NCBI RefSeq assembly: GCF_023205095.1
Contig: NZ_CP046242.1
Location: 2,593,001 to 2,657,000, forward strand
DNA length: 64,000 bases
Source of the DNA: Bizionia sp. M204
Lineage (GTDB): Bacteria; Bacteroidota; Bacteroidia; Flavobacteriales; Flavobacteriaceae
Direction: 5' to 3'
Shown: piece by piece, positions 37,106 through 47,276 of the stretch
Layout of the letters: the number at the start of each line of letters is the position of its first letter
Position numbering within the stretch: position 1 is the stretch's first letter
The notes under the pieces: generated by a model
What the model was told of the DNA's origin: nothing
Seen by the model: the letters and a program-made list of their open reading frames with translations, nothing else
Databases searched by the model: none
Position numbers and translations under genes: made by a program

Positions 37106-37960
37106 TTGACATGGAACCTACAGACAATTCCGCGCGTAAAAACAATTACTAAAGCGGATTTTATAAAGCATTATTTTAAGCCGCAAAAACCTGTGGTTAT
37201 TGAACAATTTATTGAAGATTGGCCAGCCTATACCAAATGGAATCTAGATTATATAAATCAGGTTGCAGGTGATAAAGTGGTACCGCTGTATGATGACAGA
37301 CCTGTAGATTATAAGGATGGTTTTAACGAACCGCATGCCAAAATGAAAATGAGCGAATACATTGATTTGCTTAAAAAAGAACCGACTAAATACCGCATTT
37401 TTCTTTGGAATATTTTAAAAGAGGTTCCGGAACTTCAAAATGATTTTTCCTATCCCGATTTTGGCTTAAAACTTATGAAAGCTATGCCTATGCTGTTTTT
37501 TGGCGGTAAGGATTCACACACTTTTATGCATTATGATATTGATTTAGCCAATATATTTCACTTTCATTTTCAAGGCGAAAAGGAAATTATTTTATTCGAT
37601 CAAAATCAGAATGAGTACCTCTACAAAATTCCGCACGCTTTAATAACACATGAAGCTATTGATTTTTCGAACCCTGATTTTGAAAAATGGCCAGCATTAA
37701 AGAATGCTAAAGGCTTTAAAACAAATTTGAAACATGGCGAAATTTTATACATGCCTGAAGGTTATTGGCATTATATGAAATACTTAACACCCGGTTTTTC
37801 TATGAGTCTGCGTGCCATTCCCCGAAATCCTAAAAATTTTGGAAAGGCAATCTATAATCTATTTATCATGCGAAATTTTGATAATTTAATGCGCCGAATA
37901 CGCGGGCAAAAATGGATTAATTGGAAAAACGAACAAGCCGTAATTCGCACGAACAAATAG
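37106..37960 (+). CDS. JmjC-like cupin (Cupin_8) putative 2OG-Fe(II) oxygenase
   Basis: A 284-residue cytoplasmic protein of the Cupin_8/JmjC-type family. The iron-binding triad is visible: His142 and Asp144 in FMHYDIDL, and distal His222 in MPEGYWHYM. FRIFLWN-like residues and KEIILF support the double-stranded beta-helix fold. Relatives hydroxylate proteins, for example ribosomal proteins (YcfD) or asparaginyl targets (FIH), so a protein or small-molecule hydroxylase is likely. It stands alone with its own promoter. Confidence 0.85.
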   Translation: MTWNLQTIPRVKTITKADFIKHYFKPQKPVVIEQFIEDWPAYTKWNLDYINQVAGDKVVPLYDDRPVDYKDGFNEPHAKMKMSEYIDLLKKEPTKYRIFLWNILKEVPELQNDFSYPDFGLKLMKAMPMLFFGGKDSHTFMHYDIDLANIFHFHFQGEKEIILFDQNQNEYLYKIPHALITHEAIDFSNPDFEKWPALKNAKGFKTNLKHGEILYMPEGYWHYMKYLTPGFSMSLRAIPRNPKNFGKAIYNLFIMRNFDNLMRRIRGQKWINWKNEQAVIRTNK

Positions 37961-38072
37961 AGTTATTTCACAATTGGTAAAGAGCCAATAAAGAGTTGTT
38001 CGTTAAAAATAATTTGCGCACTACACCTTTTATTTTAAATCAATTACAGCAACACTTCATTAAAATTATTAA

Positions 38073-38080
38073 TATCTTTG
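38073..38080 (+). promoter_or_regulatory. Promoter -7 element of the small outer-membrane protein gene
   Basis: TATCTTTG matches TAnnTTTG exactly, 24 bp before the ATG at 38105. An in-frame TTG inside this element is not a plausible start. Confidence 0.6.
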
Positions 38081-38104
38081 CAAACTAATTTTAAAAATAA
38101 TATC

Positions 38105-38635
38105 ATGAAAAAATTACTGGTTGTTGCAGCTATTTTAACCGTTTCATTTGCAAATGCACAAGCATTTTCAGGTAAAGGTGACCAAAAATTTCAAGTAGGT
38201 GCTAATTTTCAATCACATGCTACAGGACTTAATGTAAGTTATGACTATGGATTAGGCGAAAATATTTCAGTTGGTATTAGCTCTAGCTATGCATTAAGTG
38301 TTTCTGGAGACTTACAAGATGGTGTAAAAGATCCGTTTGGAAATACGCTAGTAAAAAAAGCTGGTTTTGATGATCGTTTTGATTTAAAAGCCCGTTTTAA
38401 TGCAAACATTGGAAACGTTTTAAAAATTGATGAGAATTTTGATTTATACCCAGGTTTAAGCTTTAGTATGAAGAATTTTGGTGGCCATGTTGGCGCCCGT
38501 TATTTCTTTACTTCTGGTTTTGGTGTGTATACAGAAGCCCAATTTCCTATTGCTAAATATAAAGACAATTTAACGCCTGCTCAAGAATTAAATAATCAGT
38601 TTTCTATGAATTTAGGAGCTGTTTTTAATCTTTAA
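38105..38635 (+). CDS. Small outer-membrane beta-barrel protein
   Basis: A 176-residue protein with a signal peptide (MKKLLVVAAILTVSFANAQA) and alternating beta-strands typical of a small barrel (FQVGANFQSHATGLNVSYDYGLGENISVGISSSYALSV, and a C-terminal phenylalanine-containing strand). It resembles the DUF6646-type family common in Flavobacteriaceae. No function is known. It has its own promoter and a strong terminator. Confidence 0.75.
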   Translation: MKKLLVVAAILTVSFANAQAFSGKGDQKFQVGANFQSHATGLNVSYDYGLGENISVGISSSYALSVSGDLQDGVKDPFGNTLVKKAGFDDRFDLKARFNANIGNVLKIDENFDLYPGLSFSMKNFGGHVGARYFFTSGFGVYTEAQFPIAKYKDNLTPAQELNNQFSMNLGAVFNL

Positions 38636-38656
38636 TACGCATTAACATTATATTAC

Positions 38657-38688
38657 AAAGCCTTTCAGTTTTAATTGAAAGGCTTTTT
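38657..38688. terminator. Bidirectional terminator between the barrel gene and recX
   Basis: An 11-bp stem (AAAGCCTTTCA / TGAAAGGCTTT) with an 8-nt loop and a T-tract. The recX stop codon overlaps its end, so it probably serves both convergent genes. Confidence 0.88.
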
Positions 38689-39163
38689 ATGGAATTAATT
38701 CAGCTGCTTTAGCATACACCAAATGACTTTCCCAACCGCGATACAGCAAATAATCGGCTAGTTTTTTACGTTTTTTCCATTTGTCTGTTTCCCTTTCAAT
38801 AGACTTCAGTCTTTTTTCAGCAAGTTCGTTAAACGTTCCCAAATAATCGGACTCTGAAATTTCTTTCATGGCCAAATCGATATTGTATTTACCAATATCC
38901 CGTTTTTTTAGCTCCAGTTTTAAGCGCTGACGTCCCCACTTTTTAATATTGAATTTCCCACGCACATAACTTTGTGCAAATCGCGTTTCGTTTAAAAAAT
39001 CGTGTTCAAGCAAATGCACAATAATCACATCAATGGCATCTGGAATCATGCGCATGGTGTACAACTTATTAGTAACTTCCTGATGGCATCGCTCTTGATA
39101 CGCGCAATAGCGCTCAATAGTACGCTTGGCTTCTTCAACAGTATAGGTTTTTACGTGATTCAT
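38687..39163 (-). CDS. recX: Regulatory protein RecX
   Basis: A 158-residue RecX, which modulates RecA filaments. It is built of three-helix repeats (ERYCAYQERCHQEVTNKL; FLNETRFAQSYVRGKFNIKKWGRQRLKLELKKR), with the conserved LNE-RFA-YVR-K block. The ATG at 39163 is preferred, since the frame could otherwise only start at a TTG three codons upstream. It ends in the bidirectional terminator. Confidence 0.92.
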   Translation of the reverse strand: MNHVKTYTVEEAKRTIERYCAYQERCHQEVTNKLYTMRMIPDAIDVIIVHLLEHDFLNETRFAQSYVRGKFNIKKWGRQRLKLELKKRDIGKYNIDLAMKEISESDYLGTFNELAEKRLKSIERETDKWKKRKKLADYLLYRGWESHLVYAKAAELIP

Positions 39164-39212
39164 AAGAGGCAAGATAATAACAATTTGTTAATAATTAGGA
39201 AACTGTAAATCC

Positions 39213-39242
39213 TTGTTTTACAGAGACTTTAATGTATATTTG
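39213..39242 (+). promoter_or_regulatory. Full promoter of the giant T9SS cargo gene
   Basis: TTG (39213-39215), 19 bp, then TATATTTG (39235-39242), 37 bp before the ATG. This fits the Bacteroidota -33/-7 consensus. Confidence 0.65.
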
Positions 39243-39279
39243 ATTCCTTAAATTATTTAATAATAGCAAGATTACGTTT

Positions 39280-42200
39280 ATGAAACATAAATACTCCCTC
39301 ATATTTATTACTTTTTTGTGTGCTGTTTTGTCTGGGTTTGGGCAGGTAATTAATAGTAGTTTGGAATCTTGGACAAATTCAACAAGTCCTACTTCTTGGA
39401 CAAAAGCTGAAAATGTAACTCAAGAATCTACTCCTGCTAATGTCCATAGTGGATCTTATTCTGCACAACAAACTGGTGGGACTAGTGATTTAGGTCAAAC
39501 AATAGGTGGAATAATTCCTGGAGAAGATTATGAATTATCATTTTGGTATAAAGTCATAGCAAATGACGGAACTGACGCTCGAATTTGGTCTTATTGGAAA
39601 AATGGATCACTTAACTTAGATAATAATGACTATGATACTGAAGATGCTATTAGAGGTCCTAACAATTTGTATCTACCTAATAATTCAGGAAATTGGACGC
39701 AATATGCTGTAACAATTACTGCCCCTCCCACATCTGATCGTTTTTATTTAGAAGTTAGGACATACTCTGGAGCAACTGTTTACTGGGATGACTTTGTGTT
39801 TAGTCAGGTAACGACTTGCACAGCTCCAGCAGATCCAATTGGAACAATTACAGGAACAACACCTGCATGTACCAATACAACATTAACCTATTCTGGAACA
39901 ACAATACCAGGTACTATTGATTATTGGCAAACTACGCCCACAGGAACTTCTACTGCTAATAACGCTAGTGGCACTTTTAATGCAACCGCCACAGGAACAT
40001 ATTATGTAAGAACATTTTTAACAGCAACTTCTTGTTGGTCTGCAGGAACCGTAAGTTACGCTGTTGTAATAAATTCTGTACCAAATATATCAACACAACC
40101 AGCTAATGCAACTAGAGTCATTCCTAACAACGCCACGTTTTCTATAACGGCAACAGGAACACCAACGCCCACATACCAATGGCAAGTCTCAACAAATGGC
40201 GGCACCACATGGAATAACGTAACAGGAGGCTCCGGCGCAACTACAAATACGTATACAACGGGAGCAACTTCGGCGCCAATGAATGGTAATCAATACCGAT
40301 GTGTTGTTACTAATAGTTGTGGCGCTGTAAATTCTAATGCAGCGACGTTGAATGTTACAAATGCTTCACCAAATAACGCTTTGCAATTAAAGTCATGTAT
40401 TGCCAATGATCAACTTTCTTTAAGTTGGAATGCATCTTCAACAGCAGGCGTAACCGGTTATATTGTTTTTGCTCAACCCAACACAACAATCCCAAGAATG
40501 ACTGCGGCTTTAGCAGGAAATGCTACTGGATTTGTAGCGAATTCTAATTATACAGCAGCAACATCTTATACTACTTTAGGAAAAGCAGTTTATAAAGGTG
40601 CTGGAACGACAGCTACTATAACTGGTTTAACCAATGCTTCGCAATACACTTTTAAAGTGGTTGCTTACACTGGTGAAACAGCTACAGGTTGGGCGTATGC
40701 TCTTAATGATAACTCAGCTGCTTCATCATATACACAAACATATACTATTGATGTTCCAGAAGTTACCAGTTTAGCCGCTTCAATTAATCCTACAACATCT
40801 ACAGTGTCGTGGAATGTGGTGCCAGATTCTGCTGGATGTTACGAATATATGGTGGTTGCAAATGCAGGTGCTGTTACGCTTACACCAACAGGAAACGGTT
40901 CGGCTTACACCGCAAATCCTGTTTATGCAGGAGCAAATCAAGTAGTTTATAAAGGAACAGGTAACAGTATCATTGTTACTGGTTTAACAGATGCTGTTGA
41001 ATATTGTTATACCGTTTTTGTAAGAGAGGTTAATAGTGGTAATCAATGGAGTGATGGTATTTCGGTTTGCCAAACTACTGGTGTTAGTTATTGTACAAAT
41101 TCAAGTAATAATACAGGAGAAAATGGTATTACTAATGTCACTTTAAATACCATTGATAATTCATCAGTTGCAACTCCTTCTTATACTGATTTTACTTCAG
41201 TTCCTACAACTTTAAATAAAGGAGAAAGTTATAATTTATCTGTAAGAGTAAAAACATTTGGTTCTAGTACAAGCTATATAAAAGCATGGATTGATTGGAA
41301 TAGAAACGGAACTTTTGATAGCAATGAAGAATATGATTTAGGAACAGCAGTAAGTGTAACAGATGGCCTTACTACAAATTCTCCGCTTAATATTACTGTG
41401 CCAACAACTGCTACTTTAGGAAACACTAGAATGCGTGTAATTAGTAAGCAAAATTCAGCTCCAACAGCATGTACAGCTTTTGATTATGGAGAAGTAGAAG
41501 ACTATACGATTAATGTTGTACAACCTGTAAATGCCGAAATTAATGTAAAAGGAGGAGCTATTTCTATTCCTAATGGTTTTGATGCACCTTACGGATTAAA
41601 CAATACGTTGTTTGCTAGCACACCTTTAAACACAGATTCTGTTGAGAAAGAATTTACTATAGAAAATATTGGTTTAGCAAATTTACTATTAACAGGTTCG
41701 CCTATTATTCAATTAGAAGGTACAAACCCAACAGATTTTATTGTAACACAACAAGCAACAACACCAGTTGTAAATGGTACAAACGCAACTTTTAAAATTA
41801 AATTTCACCCAACCGTTGCCGGTACGAGAACAGCAAAAGTGAGAATTGAAAATAATGATTCTGATGAAAATCCTTATCTTTTCACCATAGAAGGTGAAGG
41901 TAATTGTACAACTGCTCCAACTGTTGCTACTTTTCCAACATCTGGTCCAGCAAATACATTGGTCACTTTTACTTCTGCAACAAGCAATCTTACAGGAGCC
42001 ACAATTACATATAATAATATAGCAGTTCCTACTGTTTCTAATACATCAGACACTATAGAAGTATTGATTCCTTCAGATGCTAATGATGGTAATTTTGTTA
42101 TTCAACTAGCAACAGGTTGTAGTGCTACACAATTTTTCGATGTAATTGATACAGACCTTACTGCATGCGATACTGCAGTTGGTGGTGGTGATGCAACCGA

Positions 42201-44802
42201 TTTAATTATCTACGAAGCGTATGATGAAAATGGCGGATCTGGTGGTGTAATAACCATATATAACAACACAGGAGCTTCTGTAAATTTAAGTGGGTATAGC
42301 ATTCAAAGAGCTGGAGATTATGGAGGTACTTATTCAACTTATGCAAATTTAAGTGGTACACTTGCAGCAAATGCAGTCGCCATTATTTCTGTATCTAGCT
42401 CATCTTGTGGTTACACACCTACAGGAAATGGAAGTTTAGGTTCGGCCGGTTTTAATGCAAATGATGGTTTGAGATTAATGAATGGTACTACGGTTATTGA
42501 TGATGTACATGCACCAAATTATGTAGGGTATTATTTAAAAAGAAAGAATACAAATTTTTATCCAAATACCACTTATACTGCTACCGAATGGACAACTCAA
42601 AGTTTATCCGACGATGAATGTTTAGCAGGCGTTGGTACTGTACCGCTTGTTAAAGTGCCACCTGTGGTAATAACTCACCCACAATATGTGGCAGATTGTT
42701 CAATAACGGGTACATCTTTAACAGTTGCAGGATCCGAAGGCGTTTCGGGTGGATTGGGACTTGCTTATCAATGGTATGTTTTAGGAACTTCTGGTAACTG
42801 GACAGCTGTGTCAAATGGCGGAATATATTCCGGTTCTACAACGTCAACATTAGATATTTCGGATCTTGCTGGTTTAGACGATTATCAATATTATTGTCAA
42901 ATTAGAGAAAACACTGCTACATGTTACGCAGCGAGTAATGCTGTAAAAATAGAATACATAGCTGCTGTTTGGGATGGCACAGCTTGGTCATCACCTCCTA
43001 CCTCTAGTAAAATTGCGATTATAAATGGAGATTACGATACAAGTACAAATGTTAACGGAGAAACAAGTTTTGAGGCTTGTCAATTATTTGTAGCTGCTGG
43101 AAGCCTGCTTACGGTTTCTGAAGGTGATTATGTTGAAGTTATAAACAACGTTGTTGTTAACGGAAATGGATCAAATTTAGATGGTGTATTAGTTGAAGAC
43201 AAAGGTAGTTTTGTACAACGTGGTAATGGTATTAATGCAGGAACATATACATTGAATACAAATGCTAGAACCCAAGTCAACAAGAAAACAGCTCCTTTGA
43301 ATAATTATTATGAATATACCTATTGGAGTTCACCGGTTTCGAATGAAAAAATTGGCTATGGATTAGATGAAGCACATCCAACCAGACGTTATTGGTATAA
43401 TGGCCAAAATTACCTAGATAGCACGGCTGAAGTAGGTAATAATAACGGAACTATTGCTGGACAAGATGATGTAGATGATAACGGTGATGATTGGCAACCT
43501 ACAAGCAATTCTGATATTATGATTCCTGGAGTTGGTTATGCCGCCATGCATGATCCAATTGGATTTACTGTAATTGGCGGAAATTATGAATACACCTTTA
43601 ATGGTAGCTTAAACACAGGCGATTTTACGGTTCCTATTTATAGAAATGATTCCGAAATGGCCGATAATAACTGGAATTTCATTGGAAATCCATATCCTTC
43701 AGCTATTGATGCCGATCTATTTCTTTCAGCCAACGCGCTAATTGACCAAAATGTTACAGAATATCCGCAACCAACTGGAGTAACGAATGGTGCCATATTT
43801 TTATGGTCGCAAAATTCAGCACCATCAAATACCAATAACGGAAATGAGGTGTTAAATTTTGCACAGTCAGATTATGCTGTAATAAACGGCACCGGACAAA
43901 CAGCTGGTGGTGACGGGGTTATGCCTAGCCGATTTATTCCTTCTGGACAAGGCTTTTTTATTACATTATCTGATGCCGCGACGGTTTCAACTGTTTCTGG
44001 AGACATAAAAACTGCAGATGTTATTTTTCAAAATAATATGCGTGTTACAGGGAATAATAATCAATTTTTCAGGAACACAAATGAAAATCAAAATGAAAAA
44101 TTATGGCTTAATTTCACCTCAGACATGGGTGTTTTCAACCAAATTTTAATTGGTTATGTTCCAGGCGCAACCAATGGTAACGATGATATGTATTTTGATG
44201 CTCCAAAGAATTTGTCTTCAGACTCCTACGTGTATTTCTATTCCCTTATAGAAGCAGAATCGGATAAAGATAAAGTCGCTATACAAGGAAAGGCACCTGA
44301 AAGCTTAAACATGGATGAAACAATTTCGTTAGGTTTTAGTACAACCGTTAATCAAGCTACGATTTACACAATAAGTATTGCACAAATAGAGGGTGATTTT
44401 TTAAGTACACATACTATTTACTTAAAAGATAAATTATTAAATGTCATCCACAACTTATCGAATACGAATTATAATTTTACATCTACAGTTGGCGAATTCA
44501 ACGACCGTTTTGAAATTGTATTTAGAGATAGTGCTTTATCGGTTGATGATTATGTAATTAGTAACACCAATTTATCTATTATTGAATTGATGGATAATAA
44601 CGTTAAATTTAGTATTGGGTCTAACCAAGCAACCATTAAATCGGTTGAAATAATTGATATGTTGGGCAGAACATTATACAGGTTTAAAGGGTCAACTAAT
44701 AAGGAAACGTATAATTTATCTAACTTAAGTAGTGCCACATATATTGCTAAAGTAACCTTGTCTAATAATCAGGTGTTAGTTAAGAAAGCGGTGAAGAAAT
44801 AG
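39280..44802 (+). CDS. Giant multidomain secreted adhesin-like protein with T9SS sorting domain
   Basis: An 1840-residue secreted protein. Visible order: signal peptide (to about residue 22, GFGQ), a carbohydrate-binding-like jelly-roll (to about 180), an Ig-like domain (about 265-360, GTPTPTYQWQVSTNGG), two fibronectin-III-like domains (370-595), a GEVED domain (about 600-750, ending YGEVEDYTINV), a choice-of-anchor D domain (about 750-880), a lamin-tail domain (about 970-1100) and a type A T9SS C-terminal sorting domain (about 1765-1840, VEIIDMLGRTLYRFKG). It is probably cell-surface or released and involved in adhesion or polymer binding. No catalytic domain was recognised. Confidence 0.88.
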   Translation: MKHKYSLIFITFLCAVLSGFGQVINSSLESWTNSTSPTSWTKAENVTQESTPANVHSGSYSAQQTGGTSDLGQTIGGIIPGEDYELSFWYKVIANDGTDARIWSYWKNGSLNLDNNDYDTEDAIRGPNNLYLPNNSGNWTQYAVTITAPPTSDRFYLEVRTYSGATVYWDDFVFSQVTTCTAPADPIGTITGTTPACTNTTLTYSGTTIPGTIDYWQTTPTGTSTANNASGTFNATATGTYYVRTFLTATSCWSAGTVSYAVVINSVPNISTQPANATRVIPNNATFSITATGTPTPTYQWQVSTNGGTTWNNVTGGSGATTNTYTTGATSAPMNGNQYRCVVTNSCGAVNSNAATLNVTNASPNNALQLKSCIANDQLSLSWNASSTAGVTGYIVFAQPNTTIPRMTAALAGNATGFVANSNYTAATSYTTLGKAVYKGAGTTATITGLTNASQYTFKVVAYTGETATGWAYALNDNSAASSYTQTYTIDVPEVTSLAASINPTTSTVSWNVVPDSAGCYEYMVVANAGAVTLTPTGNGSAYTANPVYAGANQVVYKGTGNSIIVTGLTDAVEYCYTVFVREVNSGNQWSDGISVCQTTGVSYCTNSSNNTGENGITNVTLNTIDNSSVATPSYTDFTSVPTTLNKGESYNLSVRVKTFGSSTSYIKAWIDWNRNGTFDSNEEYDLGTAVSVTDGLTTNSPLNITVPTTATLGNTRMRVISKQNSAPTACTAFDYGEVEDYTINVVQPVNAEINVKGGAISIPNGFDAPYGLNNTLFASTPLNTDSVEKEFTIENIGLANLLLTGSPIIQLEGTNPTDFIVTQQATTPVVNGTNATFKIKFHPTVAGTRTAKVRIENNDSDENPYLFTIEGEGNCTTAPTVATFPTSGPANTLVTFTSATSNLTGATITYNNIAVPTVSNTSDTIEVLIPSDANDGNFVIQLATGCSATQFFDVIDTDLTACDTAVGGGDATDLIIYEAYDENGGSGGVITIYNNTGASVNLSGYSIQRAGDYGGTYSTYANLSGTLAANAVAIISVSSSSCGYTPTGNGSLGSAGFNANDGLRLMNGTTVIDDVHAPNYVGYYLKRKNTNFYPNTTYTATEWTTQSLSDDECLAGVGTVPLVKVPPVVITHPQYVADCSITGTSLTVAGSEGVSGGLGLAYQWYVLGTSGNWTAVSNGGIYSGSTTSTLDISDLAGLDDYQYYCQIRENTATCYAASNAVKIEYIAAVWDGTAWSSPPTSSKIAIINGDYDTSTNVNGETSFEACQLFVAAGSLLTVSEGDYVEVINNVVVNGNGSNLDGVLVEDKGSFVQRGNGINAGTYTLNTNARTQVNKKTAPLNNYYEYTYWSSPVSNEKIGYGLDEAHPTRRYWYNGQNYLDSTAEVGNNNGTIAGQDDVDDNGDDWQPTSNSDIMIPGVGYAAMHDPIGFTVIGGNYEYTFNGSLNTGDFTVPIYRNDSEMADNNWNFIGNPYPSAIDADLFLSANALIDQNVTEYPQPTGVTNGAIFLWSQNSAPSNTNNGNEVLNFAQSDYAVINGTGQTAGGDGVMPSRFIPSGQGFFITLSDAATVSTVSGDIKTADVIFQNNMRVTGNNNQFFRNTNENQNEKLWLNFTSDMGVFNQILIGYVPGATNGNDDMYFDAPKNLSSDSYVYFYSLIEAESDKDKVAIQGKAPESLNMDETISLGFSTTVNQATIYTISIAQIEGDFLSTHTIYLKDKLLNVIHNLSNTNYNFTSTVGEFNDRFEIVFRDSALSVDDYVISNTNLSIIELMDNNVKFSIGSNQATIKSVEIIDMLGRTLYRFKGSTNKETYNLSNLSSATYIAKVTLSNNQVLVKKAVKK

Positions 44803-44822
44803 AACCTTTTTTAATAAGTATG

Positions 44823-44857
44823 AAAGCGGTTGCATTTAAAATTCAACCGCTTTTTTT
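44823..44857. terminator. Bidirectional terminator after the T9SS cargo gene
   Basis: A 10-bp stem (AAAGCGGTTG / CAACCGCTTT) with an 11-nt loop and seven T. It lies between two convergent genes and overlaps the stop of the minus-strand receptor gene. Confidence 0.88.
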
Positions 44858-47255
44858 ATAGCGTATAATGTAATGACACCACAAAATTTCTTCCAGGAGA
44901 TGCAATTCCGGAGGAATAGGTTTTATACCGTTGATCCGTAACATTTTCCAATCCTGCTGTAACGGCAATACCGTCCTTAAATTGATAATGCGTTCGGACA
45001 TTCAAGGTGTACCACGAAGGTGAAAAAGGATTTCCATTGGAATCTTTGGCATATAAATAATCTTTAGCCTGTTCTGAAGGTGCTAATTGTTGGTATGATA
45101 ATTCGCCATTAAAATTCACAAACCCATCAATTTTAAAACGTTGCTTTTGCCATACTACATGCGCATTACCAAAGCGTGGCGCAACATGACGAATAGGAAC
45201 TTCTATCCCGTCATCTTCTTCCGTGCCTCCTATAATATTGTACTGTGATAAGAATTTAACCGATTTTGAAAAATTGATATTTAGCCCCACTTCAAAACCA
45301 TAAATCCATGCTTTTGATGCATTTTGAATAGCTTGAACCGTACTCATTTCACCATCATATAAAATTTCAGCTGCACCGTTTATGGTATAATCTCTTCGAA
45401 CTAAAGCATTATCTAGAAATGTGTAATACGTGGCTAAATCTAAAATTACCACATCACTAAAGTTTAAGAGTAAACCCAATTCACCACCATAAGCATATTC
45501 CGATTTCAAATTATTATTGGGCACCACAACACTGCCTGGTTCAGAATCGAAAACCTTACCAATATCATCAACATTTGGCGCTCTAAAAGCGGTTGACGCA
45601 TTCAATTTCCATTGTATCATGTTGCTAGGCATCCAGCTAATACCAGCTGTTCCCGTAAAGGCACCCGAATTAATTTCAGCTGTATTAAAAGGCAAGTTTA
45701 AATAGGCATTGTTTTCTGTGAAATCAGCTTTTGTTAAAACCTGATTATAGCGGATACCGGTTTGAAAAATAAGCTCGGAAGTCGGCTTGTATTTCAAACT
45801 CGTATAAGCAGCTAATGATTGCCAAGTAGCACCATCTGGATATCTAGAAACCGTTGGAATGCTAATTCCTGTGCTAATATCCTCTTCGTTACCACTAGAG
45901 TTTACCAAATTATACACATATTCGGCGCCATAAAAAAGGGCTGTTTTAGGGCTTAATTGTTTCTCCAAATCCAAGTTTGCCGAAAAAGCATTTACTTGCT
46001 CTTCCCTATTGTTTTTTATAACAGATTGAAAATCCCGATCATGACGACTTTCCTTAAAGTGTTGAAATGCAAATGTAGCTTGAGCTTTATCATATAACAT
46101 AGATTTGCTATTGGACTGCGTAACTTGCAAATTAGTCATAAACCATGCTTGCGGACCATAGTACCATTCGGCCGCTCTTAAGTTTCCATTTTTATATCGG
46201 ATCAGTCTATCATAACGCGGATAATCTGACGTGGTAGAATAATAGGCTCCAAAATCTACAAGCAGGTCATCGTCAGCTTCAAACCGGACTTTTTGCATGG
46301 CATGAAATTGATTGAAACCGGTTGGTTTTTGAATTTTAGAATTTTCATTTATAATCACCTCATCTATACCGTTGACGGTTTGTACGTATTCTGGGCGTAA
46401 ATAGTCTGTTGGGCCATGACTTCCCATTCGTAAATCGTCAAAATCACTATAACTAATACTGGTTAAAAACGCCCATTTTTTTAGTCCAAAATTAATATCT
46501 ACATGACCTGTTTTTTCATTGTTGGCTGTTGCATATCGCGCTAAAGCATGACCTTTAATATAAATCTCATCTTTATAGGATAACTGTGGTTTTTTGGTGT
46601 AGAAACCCATTACGCCTCCTATGGCATCACTACCATAAACTACAGAACCTGCTCCTAACGTAATTTCCGTGTTTTGAATACTTAAGGGATCTATAGAAAT
46701 AACATTTTGAAGGTTTCCACCTCTAAAAATGGCATTATTCATCCGAACACCATCAACGGTAATTAAAAGTCTGTTAGTTGAAAATCCACGAATCATTGGG
46801 CTTCCACCTCCTAACTGACTTTTTTGAATATAGACATTTCCAGTTTCCTGCAGTAAATCAGCACTTGTTTGTGGGTTATCAAATTGGATTTCTTTAGCTG
46901 AAATATTGACAATCTTTTGAGGAATATCGCGTTTACTTTGCTCGAATTTTGAAGCTGAAATTACAACCTCATCTAGTCCAACACGACCTTTTAATGTGAT
47001 GACATTATTCTGAATTTGATTTTTGGGCAACTCTAAAAGATGGTAATTATCAGCTTGAAATTCTAGGATATCTTGACTAGAAAACGCATCCAAATGGGCC
47101 TCACCATTTAGATTTGTGATTACAGATTCAGTCGTATTTGAAATGATAACACCAGGAATTGGTAAGTTGGTATCTGTTTCTAAAACTGTTATTTGCTGGG
47201 CTTGACTAAAAAACACGCAAAGCAAACACAAACTGAAAACAAATTGAACTTTCAT
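44856..47255 (-). CDS. TonB-dependent receptor, haem/haemoglobin type
   Basis: A 799-residue outer-membrane receptor: signal peptide (to FSQAQ), a CarboxypepD_reg-like domain (to about 95), a plug (GLDEVVISASKFEQSKRDIPQ) and barrel. The plug segment SPMIRGFSTNRLLITVDGVRMNN and the ITLGAGSVVYGSDAIGG block resemble haemoglobin/transferrin-type receptors, so haem or iron uptake is the likely role, by family only. It lies 21 bp after recO on the same strand. No haem-binding lipoprotein or iron regulator site was seen nearby. Confidence 0.85.
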   Translation of the reverse strand: MKVQFVFSLCLLCVFFSQAQQITVLETDTNLPIPGVIISNTTESVITNLNGEAHLDAFSSQDILEFQADNYHLLELPKNQIQNNVITLKGRVGLDEVVISASKFEQSKRDIPQKIVNISAKEIQFDNPQTSADLLQETGNVYIQKSQLGGGSPMIRGFSTNRLLITVDGVRMNNAIFRGGNLQNVISIDPLSIQNTEITLGAGSVVYGSDAIGGVMGFYTKKPQLSYKDEIYIKGHALARYATANNEKTGHVDINFGLKKWAFLTSISYSDFDDLRMGSHGPTDYLRPEYVQTVNGIDEVIINENSKIQKPTGFNQFHAMQKVRFEADDDLLVDFGAYYSTTSDYPRYDRLIRYKNGNLRAAEWYYGPQAWFMTNLQVTQSNSKSMLYDKAQATFAFQHFKESRHDRDFQSVIKNNREEQVNAFSANLDLEKQLSPKTALFYGAEYVYNLVNSSGNEEDISTGISIPTVSRYPDGATWQSLAAYTSLKYKPTSELIFQTGIRYNQVLTKADFTENNAYLNLPFNTAEINSGAFTGTAGISWMPSNMIQWKLNASTAFRAPNVDDIGKVFDSEPGSVVVPNNNLKSEYAYGGELGLLLNFSDVVILDLATYYTFLDNALVRRDYTINGAAEILYDGEMSTVQAIQNASKAWIYGFEVGLNINFSKSVKFLSQYNIIGGTEEDDGIEVPIRHVAPRFGNAHVVWQKQRFKIDGFVNFNGELSYQQLAPSEQAKDYLYAKDSNGNPFSPSWYTLNVRTHYQFKDGIAVTAGLENVTDQRYKTYSSGIASPGRNFVVSLHYTL

Positions 47256-47276
47256 AAAATGAGGGTTAATTGGTAT